In this document: positions 22,083-33,736 of the stretch, in pieces
Layout: each line of letters begins with the position of its first letter
Position numbering within the stretch: position 1 is the stretch's first letter
Assembly: GCA_029747015.1 (NCBI GenBank)
Contig: JAKOGI010001188.1
Location: forward strand, 93,501 to 157,500
Direction: 5' to 3'
DNA from: Carnegiea gigantea
Lineage: Eukaryota; Streptophyta; Magnoliopsida; Caryophyllales; Cactaceae
DNA length: 64,000 nt
Position numbers and translations under genes: made by a program
Notes under the pieces: generated by a model
What the model saw: only the letters and a program-made list of their open reading frames with translations
Databases searched by the model: none
What the model was told of the DNA's origin: nothing

Positions 22083-22581
22083 TGTTTTCCTTGAATTTTT
22101 CAAGCCAAATCCTCCTCAGTTTGTCGCTCTTCGCTAGAAAGCCTTTTGCCAGGTTTTCACGCTCTACGAGGTGATCGAAAGTGCTACCCAAAAAGTCCAC
22201 TTCAAACCCTTCGATTTTCATCACTTCTTGATAAAGAAAGTCGATGTCGAGCTTGGATTTAGATATCTTTTGTAGACCAAAGCGACTTCTGCCATTTGGG
22301 TGGAGATATTTTGAAGTTCCAAATCATCGTCACGGGTTCTCTTTCGCATTTTTCTTGATTCTAATGACGCACTTGAAGTCGATTGTTTATCATTTTCTTT
22401 CACGAACTCATCGTCACCGTCACTTTTTTCTTCCAGATTCATAGCTCCAAGTGATTGTATCTCAACATTATCAAATGACTTGGCACCACTTCCTCGAGCG
22501 ATATCCTTTCCAACCACAGTAGCCATTTCATCATACATATCAATTTTCTTGTTAAGATACTTCTCATGAGTTGGATTCGCC
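22083..22581 (-). pseudogene. C-terminal exon of a MYB/SANT-like protein of a Harbinger element
   Basis: On the minus strand a good acceptor (TTTCTTTTAACAG, about 22582-22594) precedes codons for ANPTHEKYLNKKIDMYDEMA. This matches the plant family of MYB/SANT-like proteins that accompany PIF/Harbinger transposases (known to help bind the transposon ends). The frame at 22221-22538 continues through an acidic, Ser-rich linker and breaks near 22264 by a one-base change. The next frame then continues to about 22083 with EVMKIEGFEVDFLGSTFDHL and LAKGFLAKSDKLRRIW, the conserved C-terminal helices. The N-terminal MYB exon is missing upstream, so the gene was truncated before the frameshift mattered. 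A host gene capture is less likely, given the surrounding terminal repeats. Confidence 0.72.
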
Positions 22582-22599
22582 TGTTAAAAGAAATAACAA

Positions 22600-23690
22600 C
22601 TTATCAAAACAAGCAACTGACACTGAGCAAGCAAATCTGAACATAGCATACTATCCTACGTCAAACAATAATGTCCACCAGCCCTTGTCCTACTCCAAAC
22701 AATAATGTCCCACACAACCAGCCCTGGTCCTACTTCAAATAATAATCTGAACATAGCATACTGTCTTAAAAAAAAAAATCCAGGACAGAACAATAGCTTA
22801 TTCTCAGTTTCTAGGAAGAACATGACCCAACATTTGCATATTCATTACTCATCAACTCGAAGTATCCAACCTTTAAGTGCCAAACAAACCAGTAGTGCAA
22901 AGCCCTTGCTAGCTCAGGCGCATATCGTTACAAAGGAGAGAAATTGCAATACTAACAAATGCTGTGAACATTGTTTCACTTCTTTCTATCTCTCGTTCAC
23001 CTTTTGCTCTTCTTTTTTTTGGGGGGGGTGGTGTGGTTCACACCACCCCTTTGGGTCAGCAAGAGAGTGGTGGAACTATGTATACTTAGTCAGGACAAGC
23101 TTACAACAGAACACATTTATCAAAGATAAGGGAATAAACTCTATTATGGTGTTGATAACTAACACAGAATGTATGCCATCCTGAAAAATACACAAGCTGC
23201 TACAAACAAGTTCACTACAGCATGCTCAGTTCATGACAGAACCATGAGTCACAAAGGTGAAATCTGAGCTAGCAATGCCCCCCCTCCCAAATGGAAATTT
23301 CGGTTGAATAACCATATATATAACGCAATAGATAGAAAATTTGGTAATTTTTAGCCCCATCAACAAAGAAAAGCCATTAATAGCGAGAGCCAAAACTTCC
23401 AAATTCAAGAAATCTCAGCCGAATTCAGAGAAATTGAAACCCTAGATCTAAAACTTACTTGGAAAATTGAATCTGAATGCAGTGACAAGAGTGCTTGGAC
23501 TGAGACTCGAACTTCAACCGGCTTCCAACAATGGCGAGAGCCAAAAGTTCCAAATTCAAGAGAGGGAGTAAGGCTTTCGAATGTTGCTGAAGCTTTTCTG
23601 AAATCAAACAGAAGTTACAGAAGCAGAGTTGTTTTCGAGCCCTAGGAAAATGACTTTACGGCCGTTTTCACGGAAAAACATTTTCCTTCT
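22600..23690. other. Non-coding interior of the Harbinger element
   Basis: No supportable exon. Near 23520-23590 the minus strand resembles an untranslated leader followed by a donor-like AAGTAAGTTTTAG (about 23448-23463), as expected for the remains of a 5' untranslated exon and first intron. The plus-strand frame at 22705-23184 is compositional. Confidence 0.5.
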
Positions 23691-25219
23691 CAGGAGGTAA
23701 AATCATTTTCCCCTGAAAATGATTTTTCCCTCCGCTTTTTACCAAACAACGTAAAATAGGAAAATTATTTTTCGGGAAAATGATTTTACCCCCTACCAAA
23801 CACACCCTTAAAGTAAAATTTTTAAGAATTACTTTGTAACTTTACCAACTTTACTAATTGAGTCCCCGAGTAAATTCAATATATGTACTCCATTTTTAGG
23901 CACATACATAGATTAATAATTCTAGAACATATAAGCAACGATTCTCCCGAGTTTTCTCATGTAGTGAATTGTATGAGGTTGCTTTCTTAGATTATGGAAA
24001 AGTTCTATCTGATTGGCCAATCTTATTTGTTATAAATTAGGTATATTTTGACTTGCCGTTGTGTTCTTCTCCAGGTTACAAGCTTTGGTTGAGAACCTTT
24101 TTGCCTCCAAGCGTGGTTCGTGACTCGTTACGGAGCCAGTATTTTCGTACTCGAAATGAAAAGGCCCAAAGAAATTTTACTATCTTGCATTAGTTTGGAA
24201 CTAATTTCGTGGTTTTTAATTGCAACTATTTAGAACATATTCAAACAATGTTGTGGATACCAATATTAATTTCTAACTAAAATTACGTTCCAAATTGCAT
24301 TATTGTATTGGGCCTTCTTATCTTAGTTGGGAATTAATTTCGTGATTTTTAAATGGAACTATTCGGAACATATTCGAACTATGTTATGGACGTCATTATC
24401 AATTCTGACTAAAATTACGTCCCAAATTGTATTATTTTGCTCCACCTAACAAATTTCAAAAATGAAAGTAATTTTTGAAATGTAAGCCAAATATTTGACG
24501 GCGATTATGAAGAACCTTCGTCCCAATTTTGACCAAAAATATAGCTTCCATCAAAATTGTAACGGAAATGTGACTTAGTCCGTCACAATTTTCCTTTAAA
24601 ATGTCTTGCACCATCACCAATCAAGGGGGTGATGAAAATGATTTTCATCAAAATTTCCTTCAAAATTTGTTCTAACAGGCTATCAGTCTACGAAAATTCG
24701 CATAACTAATGATTTAGACGGACTACCAATTCATCAAAATCATCCTGCTTGTAATTGTGGTAGTCTTCGGAAAGTCCATTTCAACTAGCAGTTTTTTGAT
24801 GATCACATATTCCGTCACAAATCTTGTCACAGCAATCCATTTCTATCAAAATTAGCTCAAATTTCAGTCAAAATATCTAGCAAAATAAGTTGTTTTCTTG
24901 TTCATTTTTCCAAATAAAAAAGGCAATGCTTAGTAATGATAAAATAATATGCTATATTACTTTTTGATCAAAAAAATTGTATTATATAATTCAAATATCA
25001 CCAAAAAATAATTTATTATATTATAACATAATAAAGTATCCTCATGACAAATAGCATATTGTGCATATTTGATTTCAAATTTTTATCAAACGCTGCCAAC
25101 TAATATGGAACACACACATATGCTGATATTATGTATCTTATTTAATTACTATAAAAATATGATTATTATTATCAATATATAATAAAAGGCAATTTATTTT
25201 CATCATTATTATTTTTTCC

Positions 25220-27490
25220 AGGGGAGGCGGGAACAGGATGGAGAGCGCCTGGTGGTGGAACGAAGAGGTAAAGGAGAAAGTCAAGGCCAAAAAAGAGGCT
25301 TTCGCAGAGTGCATGAGCAGCAGTTCGAAGGAAGAGAGGGAGCAAAAGAAGATTGGATACAAGGAGGCCAAAAAGGTAGCCAGAAAGGCGGTGGCAATAG
25401 CAAAGAGCCAGGCTTTCGATAGACTGTACCATAAATTGGGGACGAAGGAAGGGGAGAAGGAGGTTTTCAAACTGGCTAGGGCGAGGAAAAGGAAGACTAA
25501 GGATTTGGGAGTGGTAAGGTGCATCAAGGACGAAGAAGGTACGGTGTTGACTGAGAATGATGAAATTAGAGAGAGATGGCAAAGGTTCTTTGCTAAACTT
25601 CTAAATGGGGAAGGAGTACGAGACGACTGTAGTAGGGGCAGAGAGTGTAGCGATCAGCAAGCGGGCGACCATATAGCAAAGGGGGAGATTAGGGAGGCCT
25701 TGAAGAAGATGGCGAATGGGAAGGCAGTGGGCCCAAACCAGATACCAGTAGAAGTTGGAAGTTTATGGGGGAGGTAGGGCTAGAGTGGCTCATGGAGCTG
25801 TTTAATGTTATTTACAGGACCGCCAAGATGCTCAAAGAGTGGAGGACCAGCACAGTCATCCCACTGTACAAAAATAAGAGGGATATTCAAGTTTGTAATA
25901 ACTTTAGGGGCATCAAGCTGCTCAGTCACACTATGAAGCTATGGGAGAGGGTGATTGAGAGAAGGTTACGAGAGGTTGTAGAGATTTTAGAGAACCAATT
26001 TGGTTTCATGCCAGGTAGGTCGACCACTGAGGCGATCCACCTCCTCAGAGGGCTCATGGGCATGTTCAGGAATAGAAAGGTGGATCTCCATATGGTGTTC
26101 ATTGACCTAGAGAAAGCATATGATCGAGTCCCGAGGGAGGTATTGTGGAGGTGTTTGGAAGAGAAAAGGGTGTCGCCTGCGTACATCCGTGTAATCAAGG
26201 ATATGTACGAGGGAGGGCAGACGCGTGTTAGGACACCGGGATGGGTCTCTAACGACTTCGCTGTTAGTATGGGTCTACATCAGGGTTCCGCCCTAAGCCC
26301 GTTTCTTTTCACTTTAGTTTTGGATGAACTCACTAGAGGAATCCAGGACGAGGTGCCTTGGTGCATGTTATTTGCAGATGACATCATTTTTATCGATGTG
26401 ACCAGGCAGGGGGTGAATGATAGGTTGGAGAGTTGGAGGCATACGCTAGAAGCTAGGGGTTTTCGATTAAGTAGATTAAAAACGGAATACCTCCATTGCT
26501 GTTTAAGTGGTAGGATAGAAGAGGGGGGAGAAATCACACTGGATGGAAGGGTGATACCAAAGGTCGCTAAATTTAAATATCTGAGCTCGATCATCCGGCA
26601 AAATGGGGACATTGACGAGGACATTAGCCAGCGGATAAGAGTAGGTTGCCAAAAGTGGAAGTCCTCTTCAGGGGTACTGTGTGACAAGAGAGTGCCCCTA
26701 GGATTGAAAGGCAAAGTCTATCAGATGGTAGTTAGACCAGCTGTTCTCTATGGATCGGAGTGTTGGCTTCTAAAGAAGACGCAGGCCCAAAGGTTGATGG
26801 TAGCTGAGATGAGAATGATCAGGTGGATGTGTGATTTTACGAGATTAGACAGAATTAGGAATGAAGTAATCAGGAGTTTAGCTGAAGTGGCCCCCATAGA
26901 GGAGAAGATGAGGGAATCGAGGCTCAGATGGTTCGGCCACGTAAAGAGGAGAAGTGTGGCCGCCCCAGTGCGGAGGTGCGAGATGATCGTCCCCCCCGGT
27001 GGAAAGAAAGGGAGGGATAGACCGAAGAAGAGCCTAGAGGAAGTGGTTAGAGAGGACCTGAGAGTTGCTGGTCTGACGGAGGACATGGCTCAGGATAGGA
27101 GGTTGTGGCGGTATAGGATTAAGGTCTCTGATTATAGGGGACCGGCCGCGTAGGTGGTAGTAGCTTCGGTGGGGTGGGGCGGGTAGGGTTTTGGTGTGCT
27201 TATCTGCAGGTCGTGCTTTTCTGAGATGTGACGGCATCTAGCTCCTCTGGTTGGTTGAGGTATGTCTCTGCTCCTTGTTTATTTGCTCTCCGGCCCTTTT
27301 TCTCCTCCTTGGTTTTTGGTTTGCAACCATTTTCTCTATAAACCTTTTTCAAAAAACTGTTTTGTGGGTCTTAAGGAATCAACCTCTCTATGGGTAGGAA
27401 TACCGGTAGACGTAAGGTTGCCTACAGCTGGATCTCCCCAGACCCCGCGAAAGCGGGACCCACACTGGGAGTTGTTGTTATTATTGTTGT
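25220..27490 (+). mobile_element. RTE-clade LINE, 5'-truncated
   Basis: 2271 bp flanked by a perfect 12-bp target duplication ATTATTTTTTCC (25208-25219 and 27491-27502). It encodes RT only; the endonuclease domain is absent, as expected for 5' truncation during target-primed insertion. The 3' end has CCCCAGACCCCGCGAAAGCGGGA, then ACACTGGGAG and a TTG/TTA-rich tail, the 3' end of plant RTE elements. Unit 1 of the tandem array is the matching empty site. Its higher GC content stands out against the AT-rich host sequence. Confidence 0.92.
25238..27153 (+). pseudogene. RTE LINE reverse transcriptase ORF with one frameshift
   Basis: Two overlapping frames, 25238-25777 and 25765-27153, form one former ORF. 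The break near 25755 looks like loss of one T that removed a Trp codon before KFMGEVG. The first part is the basic linker after the lost endonuclease, then MANGKAVGPNQIPVE (RT motif 0). The second part has NNFRGIKLLSHTMKLWERV, QFGFMPGRSTTEAI, VFIDLEKAYDRVPR (catalytic Asp), GLHQGSALSPFLFTLV and MLFADDIIF (FADD). The thumb region and a C-terminal part with RLRWFGHVKRR follow, ending at TAG 27151. Apart from truncation and the frameshift it is well preserved, so it is a fairly young insertion. Confidence 0.9.
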
Positions 27491-27814
27491 ATTATTTTTT
27501 CCTATGTATTTTAATATAAACATAAAATTTTTAATATATTCTTATTGTGATATTCTTAGTGAGTATTAAATTTTTGTTTTGGTAAGAGTATCTTCCCTTT
27601 TAACATATTCTTATTCTGGTATTTTTACTATCAATTAAACTATAAACAATTACCACAATTAAACAATTCATGAGATTTTCCATGCATTGCTTGAGTTCTT
27701 AATAATAGTTATTCATTAACTCTATTATTCTCTCTCTCTTGCTTACTGTTGTGAAGTGCAATTTTAATTTTGAATTAAGATCATTTATTCGACTTATGAT
27801 AAGTACTTATCGTA

Positions 27815-28015
27815 AACATTTAACACATTTCAGCACAATTCGAACGTGACTCAGCACAATTCAGTATTGTTAAGAACTTATTGAAAATACCTAGTTATAT
27901 TTTCTTCAATGATTCAACATGTTCCATCATGTTTCAGCATGATTCAGCTTGTTTCAGCACTGCTCAGTATGTCTCAGTATGATTTAGTATGTTTCAATAT
28001 GATTCAGCATGTAAG
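27815..28015 (+). repeat. CAGCATGATT minisatellite-like run, unit 2
   Basis: The same irregular 10-11-bp words as at 20833-21018, in the same place within the tandem unit. Confidence 0.6.
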
Positions 28016-28554
28016 TACTTTTCATAACTCAAAAAGAACATGCTCTAAATAAAAATGATCAATATATAGTAAATAGTTCAAGTATCTTTATTTGGACAAC
28101 TTATACTGAGAGGTTAAAGGAGAAGATAATTATACTTTTATGACTTTTAAGTTGTTTATTCCATCAAATTCTGTTTTTTATTTGATTTGATTTGAAAATA
28201 TCATATTGTATTTTTTTCAAATAAAATTGAGAGTTTCAATCTTACCACCTTTTAAGTTTACTATTTTTAAGTTTCATTAATGAACCTCAAATTTAGCTGT
28301 GGCAAAGTTATAGTGGCATCTCCTAAATTCATACTCATTAAAGTGTATATAATATGAGGCTTCGCTTATATGTTCTCCCTGCAGGATTGTTATTGATTAA
28401 AAGATGCCAACTAGACCATTATTGATTTTCTAATTATTCAGAGTTTCAGTAGTTATCATAAGTAAGCACAACCCCAGCATTGGTTCAATCAAAGAGACAA
28501 TGCATATGAAGTGGCCTATTCGGTTAGTTGGTTAGAGCAATGTGCTACTAACAT

Positions 28555-28814
28555 CAGGGGCGAAGGCAACGTGGGTCAGTGGGGTCACCTGACCCCCCTC
28601 TCCAAAAAAAAAATAAGTATAAGTCAGAAAATTAAAAAAATTTGAAATTGAGATATGTATTATGTTTGTGGAAGAGGAACATGAAAACTGGATAGCTTAG
28701 CAGTCTAGTGCTTGGCTTTGTGTGTTGGTGGTCGCGAGTTCGAACCTTCCCTTTCCCATGTTTTTGTTTTTTCAATTCCGACCCCCCTCTCCAAATTTCC
28801 TGGCTTCGCCACTG
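28555..28814 (+). mobile_element. hAT-like MITE with 8-bp target duplication
   Basis: 260 bp flanked by ACTAACAT on both sides (28547-28554 and 28815-28822). The ends CAGGGGCGAAG and CTTCGCCACTG are imperfect inverted repeats of the CAG(T/G)GGCG type found in plant hAT elements, with GACCCCCCTCTCCAAA repeated just inside both ends. It encodes nothing. The middle holds a tRNA-like stretch. Confidence 0.85.
28690..28750 (+). repeat. tRNA-like (SINE-head-like) stretch inside the MITE
   Basis: TAGCTTAGCAGTCTAGTG resembles a polymerase III A box and GAGTTCGAACC a B box, about 40 bases apart as in tRNA-derived SINE heads. No full cloverleaf is evident. Confidence 0.45.
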
Positions 28815-30403
28815 ACTAACATGCAGGTTGCAGGTTTGAGAGTTCCAAGAGCCATTTATTGATTTTTTTTGTTCATTTGGATTTTTTTTTTCTTTTTTGG
28901 GTCATTTTCCCCTTCCTTTTGTTTGAATGTCATCAATTTAAGATCTTTATTCTTTGGTGCATCGGGAGCAAAACAATTGAGAATAAAAAACTTTAAAGTA
29001 AAATTTTTAAGAATTATTTTGTAACTTTACCAACTTAACTAATTGAAACCCACGATAAATTCAATATGTATGCGCTAGTTTTAGGCACATAAATAGATTA
29101 ATAATTGTAGACCATATAAGTGATGATTCTCCCGAGTTTTCTCATGTAGTGAATTCTATGAGGTTGCTTTTTTAGATTCCGAGTAAGTTCTATCTAATTG
29201 ATCAATATTGCTTGTGATAGATTAGGCACATTTTGCCTTGCCCTTGTGTTTTTCCATAGGTTGTAAGCTTTGGTTGAGAACCTTTTTGCCTCCAAGCATG
29301 ATTCATGACTCATTAGTCAGCCAGTCTTTTCGTACTTGAAATGGAAAGACCCAAAGAAATTTTACTATATTGTATTAGTTTGGAACTAATTTCATGGTTT
29401 TTAATTACAACTATCCAGAACATATTCAAACAATGTTGTGGCCGCCATTGTTAACTTTTGACTAAAATTACATTCCAAATGTCATTATCGTACTGTGCCT
29501 TCCTATATTAGTTTGGAATTAAATTCGTAATTCTTAATTGGAACTGTTTGGAGCGTATTCGAACAATGTTATCCACATCATTATCAATTATGATCAAAAT
29601 TTCGTCACTAATTGTATTATTTTATTTCACGTAGCATATTCTAAAACAGGAGGAATTTTTGAAATGGAAGACAAAAACTTGACTGCAATTTTGATTTCTA
29701 TCACAATTTTGACAAAAAAGATAGCTTCCTTCAAAATTGTGAGGGAAATGTGACCTAGTCCGTCACAATTGCCCTTCAAAATGTCTTGCACTATTACAAA
29801 CCAAGAAAGCATCAAGGGGCTTCATCAACATTTCTGTCAAAATTTGTTCTGACATGCTATCAGTCCGTGAAAATTGGCATAACTAATGATTTTGACGGAC
29901 TCTCAATCCATCAAAATCATTATGTCAGTAGCTGTGATAGGTCGTTCAAAAAGCCCATTTCAACTAGTGGTTTTTTGACGATCACATATTCCGTGTCAAA
30001 ATTAGTCCAAATTTTGGTCAAAATATCAGTCAAAATTGGTTGTTTTCTTGTGGATCTTTCCAGATAAAAAAAGACAAAGGTTAATGACGATAAAATATTA
30101 TACTATATTACTTTTGATCAAAAAATTTACGTTATATAATTCAAATATCACCAAAAATAATGTATTATACTATAATATAATAAAATATTCCAGTTACAAA
30201 TAACATATGGTGCATGTTTGGTTTCCAATTTTTACCAAACTTTGGCAACTAGTCTGGAATATTACAGTGACACATAGTCACACACACCTATTCTGATACT
30301 ATGTATCTTATTTAATCACCATAACAGTATGATCATTATTGTCAACACATAATAAGAGATAATTTATTTTCATCATTATTATTTTTTCTTATGCATTTGA
30401 ATA

Positions 30404-32049
<1,646 letters not shown>

Positions 32050-33680
32050 TGTTGATATATTTAGTTTTGATGATAACAAATCCAAGTGTAAAAATTTATC
32101 CAAGTAATGTTGCTCCGAACACGATCTCCAAACAGGCCTAACTGGTGTTTGTGATCTTTATTATATTAACTGGTTTGCTACATGTGAGAATGTCTTCTAG
32201 ACAGGTTTTACTTGGTGATTCTATATTAACTCAAGAACACCATCTCGACAGTTGATTGTAAAGCGTGTTCCTGAACTCTAGCAATGCAAAGAACAACCCC
32301 AGCAAACAAGGTGGCCTTGGTGTTCACAGCAGCTCTACAAATCTCGGACAAGATGACTGGTTCAAAACAAGAAGTCTTGGGTATATAGGTTTTATTTAAT
32401 TAGACTCTTGTTAATATGCCAATATTGAAAACATCATTTTTAAACACTTCTTGAATCGGTACTTGCGCTAAGTGCTTCAGAACACCAGTTGCGAACAACC
32501 CTGCGAACAGGGTGCCTAGGGTGTTTCTGAACTGCAGTGGCCATACCCGATTATTTTTGAAAAAATTCATTTTGGTTGGCCAAGATCTCTAGAATACTTT
32601 CCTTGAATTTCAAAACTGCTATTTCTCTGGAAAGGATATTTCCTGAAAATATTTTGGGAGAATTTCGAAAATAAAGTTTTGGAGATTTGCCAAAACTTAA
32701 AGAAAAAAAAAAATTTCCTTTGACCATATTTTTAGATGTAGTAAAGTTTCAAAAGCTGAAAATTTTTGGTTGCTTTTTGAATCCACCTCTCGACTATGGA
32801 AAGATAAGGGTTATCTTTTAAGATAACAAAATCCCTTATATTTTGGGATAAATTAATCATTAGCCGTTGGATAATTTTGCAAAACAATTTCCATACTTAG
32901 CTGATTATGTGGTTTATGACCGTTGGTTTTTTTGTTTAAAAGCCTCAGCTTTTTCTCTCCCAGCACATACACACAGACAGATATATACAGATATTCAAAA
33001 CACTCGAAAAACAGAGAGATAGAAAACTCGGTTTGAATTTGCATAAACACAGCCTTTTGAAAAATCCAGGAAAATCAGAAAACTCGGTTTACACTCAAAG
33101 ATTCTTGAGCTTCATTCTGAAAAGCAAACCGTGACAAGCTGTGTTTGATTTTGAGTTTTCATACCATTGGCATAATAGGATCTTCATTGTACCTTACATC
33201 TGCTTAGTGAGAAGCACCCCCTGTAAGGTGTTTGTAACCCTGATCTTGAATCAGAAAAGTGAGTGAGTGTGTCCTAGTCGTGTGGACTTGGACGTGTCTA
33301 ATCTTGCGAAGGTTGGACGTGGTGTAACCTGTCTTTGGGAAGAAGGTTACGTGGTTGCAAGTTGTAACAAGGTGTGTTACATTTGTAACGTGTGAAGCCC
33401 GTTAGTGAAAGTGGTTAAATCCTACACGAGGTAGGTCGTGGTTTTTTACACCTCAGTTGGGCTAGAGGTGTTTTCCACGTAAAAATTGTGTGTGCTTTAT
33501 TTTCCGCATCTATCTTGGTGATTTTCGCCTCTGCAATATTTGAGAACACCCCGTGCAAACAAGCTATCAGGGTGTTTGTCACTTGAGAACAACCTCTGTG
33601 AGGGTGTTTGTTATTTACAATGCGAAAATCAGATACCACAATTCACCCCCCCTTGTGGTTGGATACTCACGAACTCAACA
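32050..33680 (+). repeat. Sirevirus 1 5' LTR
   Basis: It starts TGTTGATATATTTAG and ends CGAACTCAACA. It is rich in AACACC, AACAGGG and GGGTGTT words (for example 32480-32525 and 33543-33600). The latter half, from about 33170, is closely similar to the second Sirevirus LTR, whereas the first half is more diverged. Confidence 0.93.
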
Positions 33681-33682
33681 AG

Positions 33683-33694
33683 TGGTATCAGAGT
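33683..33694 (+). other. Sirevirus 1 primer binding site, initiator tRNA-Met
   Basis: TGGTATCAGAGT lies two bases after the LTR and is complementary to initiator tRNA-Met except for a final C to T change (element 2 has TGGTATCAGAGC). Confidence 0.88.
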
Positions 33695-33736
33695 GGGTTC
33701 TCTTACAAAAGGTTAACACCTTGAGAGATTCTGAAG

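Larger units (their letters stand above)
21717..23807 (-). mobile_element. PIF/Harbinger DNA transposon, non-autonomous
   Basis: 2091 bp with terminal inverted repeats GGGTGTGTTTGGTAGGGG and CCCCCTACCAAACACACCC, flanked by TTA on both sides (21714-21716, 23808-23810), the target duplication typical of PIF/Harbinger. Unit 1 has the uninterrupted site with one TTA. Subterminal GGAAAAT(C/G)ATTTTCC palindromes repeat at both ends (for example 21750-21790 and 23695-23790). Inside is a fragment of a MYB/SANT-like ORF on the minus strand and no DDE transposase, so it needs a helper for movement. Confidence 0.85.
21158..28148 (+). repeat. Tandem unit 2, interrupted by Harbinger and LINE insertions
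   Basis: The same landmarks as unit 1 in the same order. The insertions 21717-23807 and 25220-27490 account for the added length. No coding content of its own. Confidence 0.85.
28513..28854 (+). pseudogene. tRNA-Ile-like sequence, unit 3, split by a MITE
   Basis: Removing 28555-28822 (the MITE and one target copy) leaves exactly 74 nt in register with units 1 and 2. The 5' half, GGCCTATTCGGTTAGTTGGTTAGAGC, is the best-preserved D-arm region of the three; the anticodon loop has changed to CTACTAA. The 3' half ends AAGAGCCA. Confidence 0.75.
18495..30403 (+). repeat. Tandem array of a 2.65-kb unit (about 2.75 copies), with later insertions
   Basis: Three consecutive copies of the same unit start at 18495, 21158 and 28149. 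Unit 1 is 2663 bp. Unit 2 spans 6991 bp but is 2614 bp after removing two insertions with their target duplications. Unit 3 is partial and ends at about 30403. Shared landmarks in the same order: an opening stretch with TGAAAATATCATA, CATCTCCTAAATTCATACTC, a 74-nt tRNA-Ile-like sequence, GAGAACCTTTTTGCCTCCAAGC, a CCGTCACAATT-rich part with hairpins, an AT-rich part, and a run of CAGCATGATT words. The copies differ at many positions, so the duplications are old. The unit's origin is unknown. Confidence 0.88.
28149..30403 (+). repeat. Tandem unit 3, partial
   Basis: It follows units 1 and 2 from the opening landmark to the TGCATTTGAATA word at about 30390-30403, where similarity ends. The last quarter of the unit, including the CAGCATGATT run, is missing. 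It contains the split tRNA-like sequence and the MITE. Confidence 0.82.

Noticed and set aside
22705..23184. 159-codon plus-strand ORF inside the Harbinger element
   Set aside because: Low-complexity, no domain, and opposite to the gene remnant of the element; likely compositional.
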